A stretch of 45,544 nt of DNA from Lentisphaeria bacterium (GTDB lineage: Bacteria > Verrucomicrobiota > Lentisphaeria > Victivallales > UBA1829). Numbering within the stretch: position 1 is the first letter of the stretch; every line of letters starts with the position of its first letter. Location of the stretch: NCBI GenBank assembly GCA_017615635.1, contig JAFZZR010000084.1, positions 1 through 45,544 of the forward strand. The letters are read 5' to 3'. Shown in pieces: positions 1 through 8,023 of this stretch. Under the pieces are notes generated by a model. The model was not told the origin of the DNA. It saw only the letters and a program-made list of their open reading frames with translations, and did not search any database. The translations under genes were made by a program, and so were the position numbers.

Positions 1-54
1 ACTGGGATCCACACGACTTACAATGAGAACAAAAATTCAGAAAGGGCTGTAATC

Positions 55-888
55 ATGATGACGAACCGGGGATCTGCATTAAGAACCTCATACCTCATAC
101 CTCATACCTCATACCTGAAGCGATTCACTCTGATCGAATTGCTCGTCGTCATCGCCATCATCGCCATCCTCGCGGGGATGCTGCTGCCCGCGCTGGGCAA
201 GGTGAAGGACACGGCATACAGCACGCAATGTCTCAACAACCTGAAGCAGATCGGGATCGGCATGCAGATGTATTTCGACGCCAACGACTCCTGGACCCCG
301 CAGGCGCGGGTCAAAGCGACGGAGTCTTCGGGCACGTCCTGGCAGACCTGGGCCTATCTTCTGATGGAATACGTCGGGGAAAGAAATCGTCAGATCACCA
401 GCACCAATTTCGAGATGACGAACGACGTTCCCAAGGTGTTTCGCTGCCCGAAGGATCAGTGTCCGAATACCAAAAGGTCGGATCATCTCGGCTATGGCGT
501 CAACCGGTATTTCTGCAACATCGACACTCAATATTTCAACAACGGTGTCTGCGTATCGAAAATCTCCTCGCCGACGCGGCGTCTGATGGCCACGTGCAAT
601 GCAAAGGGAAGCGTTGGCAGCTGCGACACCAGCAGTAACGACAATGCCCATTATGAAGTGCAGCGTTGTTCGGTGAATGCAATGACGCTGCCGCCGACCC
701 ATGGTGCGATACCCGGAACCAACAAGCACGGCGGAAAAGCGCCGGTCCTTTTCATCGCGGGAAATGTGCAGAGTCTGAGTGCGAACCAGCTTTGGCAATC
801 CAGCCTGGCGGATCTCCCCTGGGGGATCAACATTGTCTACGACAAATATCTGGTTCATCGCAATCCGCCTGATCCCGGAAATTTCTGA
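55..888 (+). CDS. Pseudopilin with HX9DG-like tail (unit 1)
   Basis: This is a 277-residue prepilin-type protein. Residues about 23-45 carry the [18 protein letters not shown] leader and helix that a type IV prepilin peptidase would cut and methylate. [14 protein letters not shown] follows, as is usual for the large pseudopilin family of Lentisphaerota and Planctomycetes. The C-terminus has [13 protein letters not shown], the HX9DG position with AG in place of DG. AGAAAGGG lies about 10 bases before the ATG pair at 55/58. The positively charged leader is unusually long and is partly encoded by a 7-bp tandem repeat at 85-116. The next gene, an exported DUF4838 protein, starts 40 bases downstream and is probably co-transcribed. 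The likely role is a minor pseudopilin of a type II-like secretion or pilus machine. Its substrate is unknown. The family call is secure; the role is inference. Confidence 0.9.
   Translation: MMTNRGSALRTSYLIPHTSYLKRFTLIELLVVIAIIAILAGMLLPALGKVKDTAYSTQCLNNLKQIGIGMQMYFDANDSWTPQARVKATESSGTSWQTWAYLLMEYVGERNRQITSTNFEMTNDVPKVFRCPKDQCPNTKRSDHLGYGVNRYFCNIDTQYFNNGVCVSKISSPTRRLMATCNAKGSVGSCDTSSNDNAHYEVQRCSVNAMTLPPTHGAIPGTNKHGGKAPVLFIAGNVQSLSANQLWQSSLADLPWGINIVYDKYLVHRNPPDPGNF
85..116 (+). repeat. Heptanucleotide tandem repeat ACCTCAT inside a coding region
   Basis: Four perfect copies of ACCTCAT (85-91, 92-98, 99-105, 106-112) are followed by a partial ACCT. The tract lies between the start codon and the prepilin motif of the pseudopilin gene and encodes a leader rich in S, Y, L, I, P and H. 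Seven is not a multiple of three, so gain or loss of one unit would shift the reading frame ahead of the prepilin signal. Confidence 0.9.
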
Positions 889-928
889 CCGGACCGCATC
901 GGAAAAGTAAAACCGAAAGGAAATCATC

Positions 929-3421
929 ATGATGAAGAGACTTTTGATCGTCGGGGCCGCGGTTCTGAGCCTTCCTCTTGCCGGCGGCGAGTTCGTGCTG
1001 GTCCGTGACCATCAGCCCGAAGCGGTGATCGTCCGGGACGCGGATGCTTCCGGGACGCTGGACCGGCATATCGAATTTTTCAATGCCGAACTGAGCCGCT
1101 GCGCAAAAACGGCTTTGCCGGTGGTGAAGGAGGCGGGGGCGGACCGGAACCGGATCATTTTCCGCCTGGAGAAACGGCCGATCACGGAGCGGGACGCCTT
1201 TGCCATTGATTTTCCCGATGCGCGGACGCTGCGGATCACCGGCACGGAGGACTCGGTGCGCTGGGCGTTCAATCATCTGCTGGAGCAGGAGATCGGAATC
1301 CGCTGGCTGCTGGTCCCGATGAAGGGCCTTTACGGTCCGGAGATCAATCATTATCCGCAGTTGAAGGATGTGGTACTCAAGGCGGAATCATTCTCCGACC
1401 GGCCGGCGGTCTCCGTCTCCCGGGCCGTGGACTGGCGGGTCACCGGTTTCATGGCGAACTGGAACGGCTTCCGGCGGACCGCGGATTCCCACATGACGGC
1501 GGTGGACGTCTTCCCGGTTTACAAGTATGCGGAGAACAGCAGCTGGCCGCAGGAGATACTGCCGGTCATCGACGGCAAAAAACTGGTCATGAAGAAACCG
1601 GCGAAGCCGCTTTCGCCGAATCCCTACATTGCCAAAGGCGGCTATGATCAGAGATGGCAGCCCTGCTGGAGCCATCCGGAAACCGCCCGGCTCGCCATCG
1701 AAAACATTCTGGAGAACCTGAAGAAAAATCCGCAAAAGGAAGTCGTCAATCTGGACATCAACGACAACGGCGGCTGCTGTCAGTGCGGAGAATGCCTGAA
1801 GGCGGTGGGCGACAAACGCAACATGTGCGGGTATCCGGACTACTCGGAGCTCTACTGGGGCTGGGTGAACAAGGTCGCCGATGCCGTGACGAAGCAGTAT
1901 CCGGATGTGCTGTTCAGCGCCTTTGCCTACACGGAAGTGCTGAATCCGCCCTCGTTCAAGCTGAATCCCCGGGTGTTTCCGCGTCTCTGCATCGAACTGT
2001 CGACCCTGATCGATCCCGTCTGGGGAGAGAAACGCCTGGAGCTGATCCGGGATTGGTGCGACAGGGCCGAAATGCTGGATCTCTACGACTATATGCGCGG
2101 CATCCGGTTTTTCCTTCTCCCGCGTATCTACTTCCGGAGTCATTCCAGAATACTGGCGGACATGGCGCGGCAATACAAACTGCGCGGTGCCTATCTGGAA
2201 ACGGATCAGACCGCCTTCCAGGGTCCCCAGCAGGCCCTGATCCTGAAAATGCTCTGGAATCCGGACACGGATGTGGAGGCGTTCCTGGAAGACTGGTGCG
2301 AACACGCGGTCGGGAAAAAGGCCGCGCCGTACCTGCGGGAATATTATCAGCGCTGGGAGGACTACTGGACCGGCGAGGACATCCGGAAGACCGCCTGGTA
2401 CAAGACGGTCCGGAACGCCTACATGCAGCTGGGTGAATGCAACACCCACACCTACGCACTGAAAAAGGGCGACCTGAAGAAATTCCGCGCCCTGATGGAA
2501 AAGGTAGTCGAACTGGCGGAGACTCCCGAACAGAAAAACCGTGCGCAGGTGCTGATGCAGGCGTACGAATACAGCGAACTGGCGGCCACCGCCGCGTTCT
2601 CGGAGATCATCCCGCCCGAAGGCCGTCTCCTCTCGGCGGACAACGCCCTGGAACTGCTTGAGGCGCTGCCCGAAGCCCTTCAGGCGGCGGAAAAGTTCCG
2701 GAAACATCCCCTGCTCCCGTTCAACAGCAATCAGGGAAAGAGCATGCTGGCGGCCGCCAACGGTTCGATCGGGCTGGTGATCCCCTTCCTGAACGATCCG
2801 AAGGTGCGGGAACGGGCGGAAAAATATTCGAACGATCCGGCGATCCCCGCCACGCTGCGGGCGCAGTTCAAGATCTGGCTGGGATTCAAGGCGGACAACC
2901 TCATTGAAAACGGGTCCTTCGAAGAGGACAAACCGCTTGCCGAACCGCAGTGGACACGGCCCATGGAGGGAGAACGGGATGACCGTTACGCCTCCGACGG
3001 CAAGTATGCCTTCCGTACGGGCAACGGATATTATGTCCTGAACGCAAAAATGGAACCGGACAAGAATTATCTCTTCCTGTGCGACGTGTATCTGGAAAAG
3101 GGCAGCGGCGAAGGCCGTTTTTCCTATCATCTGGGGCCCGCGGTCGGTCAGATCCCGCAGAACTGGTTCTATGGAAAAGACCTGATCCCCACCGGCGGGA
3201 CCTGGAATACCTACAGCGCCGTCGTTTCCCATCCCGCCAGAGAGGGCCGCATGGTGGACAATCTCATCATCCGGCTGTGGCTGGACAAGTTCGAGAGCAA
3301 TGAACCGGTGTGGATCGACAACTTGCGGCTCTATTGTCTGGATGATTTCGATCTTTCAGCTCCGCCGTCCGAAGAGAAAAACCTGTTCCAGAAGTTCTGG
3401 TCCTTCCTTTTCGGAGACTAG
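929..3421 (+). CDS. Exported DUF4838 protein, alpha-glucuronidase-like fold
   Basis: The product has 830 residues. An N-terminal signal peptide (about 1-20, MMKRLLIVGAAVLSLPLAGG) sends it across the inner membrane. The first 120 residues resemble the alpha/beta domain found before GH67/GH20-type barrels (IVRDADASGTLDRHIEFFNAEL). The central part, with LDINDNGGCCQCGEC and LYWGWVNKVADAV, matches the DUF4838 family, which sits beside polysaccharide-degrading enzymes. From about residue 655 (NLIENGSFEEDKP) there is a jelly-roll carbohydrate-binding-like domain. GAAAGG precedes the ATG pair at 929/932. It follows the pseudopilin gene by 40 bases in an apparent two-gene operon. The enzymatic activity is not established; acting on uronic-acid-containing glycans is a guess from fold relatives. 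Confidence 0.8.
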   Translation: MMKRLLIVGAAVLSLPLAGGEFVLVRDHQPEAVIVRDADASGTLDRHIEFFNAELSRCAKTALPVVKEAGADRNRIIFRLEKRPITERDAFAIDFPDARTLRITGTEDSVRWAFNHLLEQEIGIRWLLVPMKGLYGPEINHYPQLKDVVLKAESFSDRPAVSVSRAVDWRVTGFMANWNGFRRTADSHMTAVDVFPVYKYAENSSWPQEILPVIDGKKLVMKKPAKPLSPNPYIAKGGYDQRWQPCWSHPETARLAIENILENLKKNPQKEVVNLDINDNGGCCQCGECLKAVGDKRNMCGYPDYSELYWGWVNKVADAVTKQYPDVLFSAFAYTEVLNPPSFKLNPRVFPRLCIELSTLIDPVWGEKRLELIRDWCDRAEMLDLYDYMRGIRFFLLPRIYFRSHSRILADMARQYKLRGAYLETDQTAFQGPQQALILKMLWNPDTDVEAFLEDWCEHAVGKKAAPYLREYYQRWEDYWTGEDIRKTAWYKTVRNAYMQLGECNTHTYALKKGDLKKFRALMEKVVELAETPEQKNRAQVLMQAYEYSELAATAAFSEIIPPEGRLLSADNALELLEALPEALQAAEKFRKHPLLPFNSNQGKSMLAAANGSIGLVIPFLNDPKVRERAEKYSNDPAIPATLRAQFKIWLGFKADNLIENGSFEEDKPLAEPQWTRPMEGERDDRYASDGKYAFRTGNGYYVLNAKMEPDKNYLFLCDVYLEKGSGEGRFSYHLGPAVGQIPQNWFYGKDLIPTGGTWNTYSAVVSHPAREGRMVDNLIIRLWLDKFESNEPVWIDNLRLYCLDDFDLSAPPSEEKNLFQKFWSFLFGD

Positions 3422-3501
3422 GCTCGATACGACCTGTTATGATGAAAAACCACAGAAACGCGAAATGAAACGGTATAGAGCGGTGATGGAAAAGGCTTTT
3501 G

Positions 3502-3521
3502 TGCCGCCCCGAGGGGCGGCA
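3502..3521. terminator. GC-rich hairpin after the DUF4838 gene
   Basis: TGCCGCCCC, a two-base loop and GGGGCGGCA form a perfect 9-bp stem 80 bases after the stop codon. A CTTTT run lies on the left and TAAAATATT on the right, so the U-tract is weak. It could end transcription of the first operon before the promoter at 3556. Confidence 0.45.
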
Positions 3522-3555
3522 TAAAATATTCCATCCTCGAAGGCGCCCCGACATC

Positions 3556-3583
3556 TTGACTTCCGAAGAAGATATGCTAGATT
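3556..3583 (+). promoter_or_regulatory. Putative sigma70 promoter
   Basis: TTGACT (3556-3561) and TAGATT (3578-3583) are separated by 16 bases, about 20 bases before the start codon at 3603. It would drive the first island genes. Confidence 0.45.
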
Positions 3584-3602
3584 GAATCTCGGGGGTGATT
3601 GA

Positions 3603-4151
3603 ATGAAAACTTTGTCTGAAACGAAACTTGTGATCTGTACCTCGGTATTTCTGGCCGTTTTCATCACGGTTTTCTACTGTATGAACAATGTCTTCACCAT
3701 ATCCGCAAAGATTTTGAGGGCGGAAGATCTGAATGATCTGAAACCGTATCCGGAATTGAATGTTTTTCCGAAGCTGCTTCAGGCCATAAAATCGGATCCG
3801 GAAAACGATGAAAATTTCGAAGCACTGTTTCATTACAGTACATTGATTGATGGAGGAGCTGGAACCTATATGGATCGCGACAGTTTTCTTTTTTTCATCC
3901 GTGAAAATCCTTTCCTGCTGCAGAAACGCTATATTCAGACCGGGGACAAACGGATACTCCGCTTCTGCAGGGAGATTGTAAGACGCTATGATCCGATTGC
4001 CTTTTCCAAAGACGGCGTTTCTCTCGAAGGGAAAAAGCGGATGATCGAAACATTGCTGCAAAAATTGCAAAACGGCGGGGATTCGGAACGGGAAAAGGAA
4101 TTCGTGCAAAATCTGGAAAAGGAGTATGAGCGATGCGGACTGCCGGACTGA
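3603..4151 (+). CDS. Hypothetical membrane-anchored protein
   Basis: I do not recognise this 182-residue protein. Residues about 8-28 form one hydrophobic segment (LVICTSVFLAVFITVFYCM) with a short cytoplasmic tail, so the rest should lie in the periplasm. That part is charged and mostly helical, without a recognisable catalytic motif. GGGGGTGA precedes the ATG. The last 19 bases overlap the start of the lipoprotein gene at 4133, so the two are translationally linked. GC is lower here than in the flanking enzyme genes. It is the first gene of the small exported-protein island. Confidence 0.65.
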   Translation: MKTLSETKLVICTSVFLAVFITVFYCMNNVFTISAKILRAEDLNDLKPYPELNVFPKLLQAIKSDPENDENFEALFHYSTLIDGGAGTYMDRDSFLFFIRENPFLLQKRYIQTGDKRILRFCREIVRRYDPIAFSKDGVSLEGKKRMIETLLQKLQNGGDSEREKEFVQNLEKEYERCGLPD

Positions 4152-4612
4152 ACGGACTTTTCTTTTTGTCCATGACGTTTCTCTCCGCGCTGCTGTGCGG
4201 CTGCGGATCCCTCAAGGAAATAACCGTTGCCGATCCTTCCGGCAGTCCGGTGAAGGGATGCCATGTCTATGCCCGGCAGGAAAACATGCTCTGGCCCAAC
4301 TCCTCCGATCTGCTTGTGACCGACGATCGGGGGATCGTCCGGATATCCCGGTCCGGACTGGTCTGGATCTATGCGGGGAAAGAGGGATATTTCATTACCT
4401 CCGCGGCACTCGTCGGCGATATAAAAACACGCATAACGGTCTATCCGCTGAATGACCCGGATCGCGCCGATCGTGCAAAAGGATCGAGCCATTATGTATC
4501 GTTGGATCGGGACGAAATCGACCGTCTGAAAAACCAATCCCATGCAGAAAACGATCTGATTCGATACATGACGACGACACCCGTGATTCTTGTCGACCAG
4601 GAAATGGAATAG
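4133..4612 (+). CDS. Lipoprotein, island family beta (copy 1)
   Basis: This 159-residue protein has a lipoprotein signal ending in the lipobox LLCGC (Cys about 24). The segment after it (ITVADPSGSPVKGCHVYARQ, then TDDRGIVRI) looks like a small beta-sandwich of the carboxypeptidase-regulatory or Big type. The whole length aligns by eye with the first half of the lipoprotein at 8462-9322 (VTVIDPDGQAVSHALLVVRE, TDDKG, GKIGYW against GKEGYF), so the two are paralogues. AAGGAG lies 8 bases before the ATG. The gene overlaps its upstream neighbour by 19 bases. Function is unknown; the protein should sit in the outer or inner membrane, facing the periplasm. Confidence 0.7.
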   Translation: MRTAGLNGLFFLSMTFLSALLCGCGSLKEITVADPSGSPVKGCHVYARQENMLWPNSSDLLVTDDRGIVRISRSGLVWIYAGKEGYFITSAALVGDIKTRITVYPLNDPDRADRAKGSSHYVSLDRDEIDRLKNQSHAENDLIRYMTTTPVILVDQEME

Positions 4613-4658
4613 CAAAAAGCGGAAACCAGGAACCGGTTAATTTTTTCAGGAGAATATC

Positions 4659-4769
4659 ATGATTCGGCTGTGTACGAGACTTGGACTGCTTTTTCCCTCT
4701 TCCGCCGCCTTGCGTCTGCTGTACGACCGGGATGCGCATTTCCTATACGGTTCGTATGCGGACCGCTGA
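4659..4769 (+). pseudogene. 36-codon chimeric ORF: own start fused to a copied tail
   Basis: AGGAGA lies 6 bases before an ATG that opens a 36-codon frame. The first 12 codons (MIRLCTRLGLLF) are not seen elsewhere in the window. The remaining codons (SSAALRLLYDRD and on to YGSYADR) repeat the end of the lipoprotein at 6274-6714. The junction falls at the left end of direct repeat A (4696). It is either a deletion scar or a small expressed peptide; I favour a scar. Confidence 0.6.
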
Positions 4770-4980
4770 GGGTATTTCATCATTTTTCATTCCGGGATGG
4801 TTTTTTGTACTTGTCGACGATGGCCATGATTTCCGGAAGGGAGACTTGCGTCTTTTTCATTCTGTGCTCGAAAATAAGGTCGCACAACTCCGCATAACAC
4901 CGGGCAGTCATCAAACTACAGCATAACAGTCCGTCATTCTCCCGTATCAGCAGCCGGGTTTCGGGAAGACGTCCGGCATA
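4696..4980 (+). repeat. Direct repeat A, copy 1 (285 bp)
   Basis: This segment matches 6641-6925 over 285 bp with no gap and about a dozen mismatches counted by eye, so about 96% identity. It contains the 3' ends of two convergent genes: the lipoprotein at 6274-6714 (plus) and the membrane protein at 6725-7417 (minus). In this copy both genes are truncated. Confidence 0.92.
4780..4980 (-). pseudogene. 3' fragment of the three-TM membrane protein gene
   Basis: Reading on the minus strand, this encodes the last 66 or so residues of the protein at 6725-7417 (AGRLPETRLLIRENDG through VDKYKKPSRNEK and stop), with only substitutions. The 5' part is missing and similarity stops abruptly at 4980. 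No start signal precedes it. Confidence 0.8.
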
Positions 4981-5050
4981 TCATTCTTCCATCAAGGATG
5001 ATGTCTGTTCGATTCCTTTTCCCGAATTATTCGCTCCCCTTCGTTTACAC

Positions 5051-5079
5051 TTGAAAAAGGAGATGACCGAGTGTATTGT
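5051..5079 (+). promoter_or_regulatory. Putative sigma70 promoter
   Basis: TTGAAA (5051-5056) and TATTGT (5074-5079) are 17 bases apart. It lies 57 bases before the gene at 5136 and just outside repeat A. The stretch 4981-5135 otherwise shows nothing I can name. Confidence 0.5.
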
Positions 5080-5135
5080 ATTGTAAAAATCGGACCGCGG
5101 TTTGCGGGCGGACGAATTGAATATGAGGTCAAATC

Positions 5136-5786
5136 ATGAAAATCGCGATCTGTTCCTTTGCGGCGGTTCTGATCGTTGTGTCGTTACTGCTCTTTGTGAG
5201 GCTGAACGATAACCCCCCATCTCCCGCTGAAATATCCGGGCAGAATGATTGTCAGGATTCGTATATTATCCAGGACCATATGATACAGCAGGCTGTTGCG
5301 GACGGTGCACAGTGTTATTCCCTCATCGATAAAGATGATCGCAAATATAACGCTCTCTTCGTTGTCCGCAGGGATTATCCTGACAAGTATTCGATATGCG
5401 CTAATTTCGGGTTTGATGCAAAGTATGCTGTTGCAAGTAGAGATTTCCTTTTCTATGTGAAAATTATACCCTCGGATAAAAATCGTCCGGAGAGCATCAA
5501 GTTGTATTACGGTGCGTCCGGTTGTTCTGCGACCGTGACATTCGAACCGCAGCGTCAGGATACCGCATGGATCAAAGCAGCAGACAGCCGGCTTTCGTGG
5601 GGAAAGTTCTTTTGTAAAACAACGACCTCTCCCGATGGAAAAATAACATCCCCGTGGAATGAGCTCATTGCCGGAGAAAGCGGGTATTTTCTGTTTCCCA
5701 TGTTCAGCAGGGAACCGGTTTCTCCCGAGAATTTTGACAAAATTATTGCTCTGATCAAAGAATCGGAATGGAATCTTTACGACTGA
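5136..5786 (+). CDS. Hypothetical membrane-anchored periplasmic protein
   Basis: I do not recognise this 216-residue protein. Residues about 3-22 (IAICSFAAVLIVVSLLLFV) form a signal anchor or an uncleaved signal peptide. The rest is a soluble domain with several Cys residues (NDCQDS, GAQCYS, SICANF, SGCSAT, FFCKTT), which suggests disulfides in the periplasm. The stop codon overlaps the ATG of the next gene as TGATG, so the lipoprotein at 5786 is translationally coupled to it. Codon use is AT-richer than in the enzyme genes elsewhere in the window. Confidence 0.65.
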   Translation: MKIAICSFAAVLIVVSLLLFVRLNDNPPSPAEISGQNDCQDSYIIQDHMIQQAVADGAQCYSLIDKDDRKYNALFVVRRDYPDKYSICANFGFDAKYAVASRDFLFYVKIIPSDKNRPESIKLYYGASGCSATVTFEPQRQDTAWIKAADSRLSWGKFFCKTTTSPDGKITSPWNELIAGESGYFLFPMFSREPVSPENFDKIIALIKESEWNLYD

Positions 5787-6253
5787 TGAGCCTTTTCAAA
5801 TTGCCTCGAAAAAAAAAGCTTCGCTCTGTTGAGTTTTTCTGTCTTTTTTTTCTGGCTGTCCTTTTATCCGGCTGTCTTCCCAAAGAATCCGTTGAACTGC
5901 GAAGCGGAGTGCGGTGGGAATATGTTGATTACACTCATTCAAGGCTCCTCTTTGAAAATGGCGAAGTGCTGGGACCTGCGGATATCAGTTTAAGAATACG
6001 AGACGATTGTATCTTTGGGTCATATTACGAGCATGAAAAAGGAAAAGCAACGTCCTTTTTCATGTTTGAGTTCAAAAACGGAAAACTTCACAGAAAAATG
6101 GATCTTTACGAAATACGGAAACTCGATCTCAATCTCGAGGGCTTATACAACCAGGTTGAGATTTTGGGGCAATTCAAGTCCGGAGAAAAGTACGAACGCC
6201 TGTTGAGGGGAGAAGCGAACGACTCCGACACCGATTCGACGGTGGCAAGATGA
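5786..6253 (+). CDS. Lipoprotein, island family alpha (copy 1)
   Basis: A longer frame opens at 5768, but the ATG at 5786 overlaps the upstream stop (TGATG) and gives a normal lipoprotein signal (MSLFKLPRKKK, then hydrophobic, then LLSGC). The mature part begins with LPKESVELRSGVRWEYVD and keeps THS, LGPADISL, DCIFGSYY, FMFEFK and NQVEILGQFK. These motifs recur in the proteins at 7414-7842 and 10156-10581, so this is one of three paralogues in the window. The predicted product is 155 residues, membrane-tethered, probably mostly beta-strand, with no known catalytic motif. This copy ends in DSDTDSTVAR where the other two end in EPNEESK. Another lipoprotein gene follows directly. Function is unknown. 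Confidence 0.75.
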   Translation: MSLFKLPRKKKLRSVEFFCLFFLAVLLSGCLPKESVELRSGVRWEYVDYTHSRLLFENGEVLGPADISLRIRDDCIFGSYYEHEKGKATSFFMFEFKNGKLHRKMDLYEIRKLDLNLEGLYNQVEILGQFKSGEKYERLLRGEANDSDTDSTVAR

Positions 6254-6273
6254 TGAATGAAGGAAGGAGCCCC

Positions 6274-6714
6274 ATGAATATGAGATCGGCGTTATCCATT
6301 CTTCTGGTCATCCTGACCTGTCTTGTTCTGTCCGCGTGCCGTCCGGATCATTCACCCATAGAGGGCAAGTCCGCCGTCTATGTGAAAAGCGCGGGAGGCG
6401 TTTCCCTCGGGGAATGGATGCCGGAGACATCGAAGGATATCGAGTATACCGTTCATGATACGGGCTTCGGCCATTCCGCCCAATGGAAATGCCGTGTCTC
6501 CGAAACGGATTTCCTCGCCTTCTGCAGAGAAAAGGGATATTCTCCCCTGCCGAAACGTCCGGAAAATGAAAACTTTCTTTTCCGCTATTATGGTTCGTTC
6601 GATATGCCGGAAAAGTATTATTATGTGCTGAAGCCGACAGCCTCTTCCGCCGCCTTGCGTCTGCTGTACGACCGGGACACGCATCGGCTCTACGGCTCGT
6701 ATTCGGACCGTTGA
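6274..6714 (+). CDS. Hypothetical lipoprotein, partner of alpha copy 1
   Basis: The frame opens at 6250 (ATGATGA overlapping the upstream stop), but GAAGGAG just before 6274 supports that ATG. The product has 146 residues with a lipobox LVLSAC. I do not recognise the mature domain; it ends in ALRLLYDRDTHRLYGSYSDR. The last 25 codons lie in direct repeat A, and a truncated copy of them is present at 4696-4769. The gene is convergent with the membrane protein gene at 6725, with only 10 bases between the stops. It is the variable partner of the alpha lipoprotein. Confidence 0.65.
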   Translation: MNMRSALSILLVILTCLVLSACRPDHSPIEGKSAVYVKSAGGVSLGEWMPETSKDIEYTVHDTGFGHSAQWKCRVSETDFLAFCREKGYSPLPKRPENENFLFRYYGSFDMPEKYYYVLKPTASSAALRLLYDRDTHRLYGSYSDR

Positions 6715-6925
6715 GGGTATTTCATCATTTTTCATTCCGGGATGGTTTTTTGTACTTGTCGACGATGGCCATGATTTCCGGAAGGGGGACTTGCGTCTTT
6801 TTCATTCTGTGCTCGAGAATAAGGTAGCACAACTCCGCATAACACCGGGCAGTCATCAAACTACAGCATAACAGTCCGTCATTCTCCCGTATCAGCAGCC
6901 GGGTTTCGGGAAGACGTCCGGCATA
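6641..6925 (+). repeat. Direct repeat A, copy 2 (285 bp)
   Basis: This is the same-orientation partner of 4696-4980. Here it spans the intact 3' ends of the convergent genes at 6274-6714 and 6725-7417, so this is probably the source copy. The two copies bracket the promoter at 5051 and three genes. Confidence 0.92.
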
Positions 6926-7417
6926 GACGCGCATCTCGGGGGAAATTTCCGATTCTCTTTCCGAGCGGTAAAACACCCAGCTGGAAAGGGCATATTCCTT
7001 TACGAAGTTTCCGTTTTTCACGTTCAGGTACTCGTGAAATTGAAATGCGGACATCCACGCCGAATACGCGGCCAGGAACAAAATGCCCGCAATCATTGTA
7101 TAAAGGATCCAGCGCCGACTCTTTCCGCAGCCCTGATCGTTATCCGGTGTACGTTTTTTCAGCACGGACTTTCTTATGAAGAGACCGGAGGACAAAAGGA
7201 TACAGGACCAGAGGAATGCATTGAAATAGATCAGATCGTAGGCAGTTTCGCCACAAGGACCTCTCCCTGTTGCAAGCGGGTACAGAGAACGAAGAGGCTC
7301 CCAAAACATTGGAACGCCACGATACACAACGCCATTGCCGTATATGACGGCGATAATGAACGAAATGACGATGACGGCAAGCAGCATGAACAGAAACCGG
7401 AAGAATCGGGTCATCAT
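6725..7417 (-). CDS. Hypothetical three-TM membrane protein, partner of alpha copy 2
   Basis: This 230-residue protein has three likely membrane segments: about residues 5-27 (FLFMLLAVIVISFIIAVIY), 65-85 (FNAFLWSCILLSSGLFI) and 103-123 (WILYTMIAGILFLAAYSAW). A soluble C-terminal domain of about 100 residues follows (YRSERESEISPEMRVYAGRL and LIRENDGLLCCSLMTARCYA). No family is recognised. Its start overlaps the stop of the alpha-copy-2 lipoprotein by ATGA, so the two are coupled, with the lipoprotein first. The 3' end lies in repeat A and is duplicated as a fragment at 4780-4980. Confidence 0.65.
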   Translation of the reverse strand: MMTRFFRFLFMLLAVIVISFIIAVIYGNGVVYRGVPMFWEPLRSLYPLATGRGPCGETAYDLIYFNAFLWSCILLSSGLFIRKSVLKKRTPDNDQGCGKSRRWILYTMIAGILFLAAYSAWMSAFQFHEYLNVKNGNFVKEYALSSWVFYRSERESEISPEMRVYAGRLPETRLLIRENDGLLCCSLMTARCYAELCYLILEHRMKKTQVPLPEIMAIVDKYKKPSRNEK

Positions 7418-7842
7418 TTCGACTCCTCGTTGGGCTCGCCTTTCAGCAACCGTCCGATCTTCTCCGGGGACTTGAATTGGCCTAAAATCTCTACTTGGTT
7501 GTACAAGCCATCAAGTGTAAAATTATATTTCTTGACTTGATAAATATCAATTTTTCTATAAAGTTTTCCGCTTTTTACCTCAAACATAAAAAAAGATGTT
7601 TCTTTTTTTTCATTTTCGTGATACGAGCCAAAAATGCAGTCGTTCTGTATCTTCAGGCTGATATCCGCAGGGCCCAGATATTCGCCATTATCAAAGATGA
7701 GCATTGAATGTGTGCAATCAACATACTCCCAACGGACGCCGGGCCTCAGTTCCAGCGATTCCTTCGGAAGACAGCCGCACAAAAAAGCCGCAAGAAGAAG
7801 AAATCCGGCAAACACGGTCGATCGGATTCCTTTATTCATCAT
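7414..7842 (-). CDS. Lipoprotein, island family alpha (copy 2)
   Basis: The product has 142 residues with a lipoprotein signal ending in FLCGC (Cys 24). The mature part begins LPKESLELRPGVRWEYVD and carries the family motifs THS, LGPADISL, NDCIFGSYH, FMFEVKSGKL and NQVEILGQFKSPEK. It is closer to copy 1 in the middle (LYNQVEILGQFKS) and to copy 3 at the end (GEPNEESK). GGGGGACG precedes the ATG pair at 7842/7839. A promoter at 7895-7922 lies about 50 bases upstream, inside direct repeat B. The stop overlaps the membrane protein gene start by ATGA. Function is unknown. Confidence 0.75.
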   Translation of the reverse strand: MMNKGIRSTVFAGFLLLAAFLCGCLPKESLELRPGVRWEYVDCTHSMLIFDNGEYLGPADISLKIQNDCIFGSYHENEKKETSFFMFEVKSGKLYRKIDIYQVKKYNFTLDGLYNQVEILGQFKSPEKIGRLLKGEPNEESK

Positions 7843-7894
7843 AACGTCCCCCGGCTCATACAGGATTCAGGATTAGCATGCACGTTTCCACTAT

Positions 7895-7922
7895 ACTATA
7901 CACTCGTTTTCCCGCATTGCAA
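7895..7922 (-). promoter_or_regulatory. Putative promoter inside repeat B, copy 1
   Basis: On the minus strand, TTGCAA (7922-7917) and TATAGT (7900-7895) are 16 bases apart. It lies upstream of the alpha-copy-2 lipoprotein, after the stop of the gene at 7948. The same promoter recurs in repeat B copy 2 at 9383-9410. Confidence 0.55.
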
Positions 7923-8023
7923 GGAGCTTCGGGCAAACCGGCCCCGGCTACTTTATCTGCAACACCTTTACGCTGTACGAGAAATCATCCGGCGGTTGGG
8001 GCAGCGCTTCGTTTCTCAGCCCG
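7895..8023 (-). repeat. Direct repeat B, copy 1 (129 bp)
   Basis: It matches 9383-9511 without gaps, with two mismatches seen by eye. On the minus strand it holds the last 25 or so codons of the gene at 7948-8349, the spacer after its stop, and the promoter at 7895-7922. Confidence 0.92.

Noticed and set aside
85..116. Tandem heptamers as a CRISPR-like or iteron array
   Set aside because: The units are 7 bp with no spacers, lie inside a coding frame, and no Cas or Rep gene is near.
6015..6206. Alternative short frames inside the alpha lipoprotein copy 1
   Set aside because: The alpha frame is supported by two paralogues and a lipobox; the other frames have no support.
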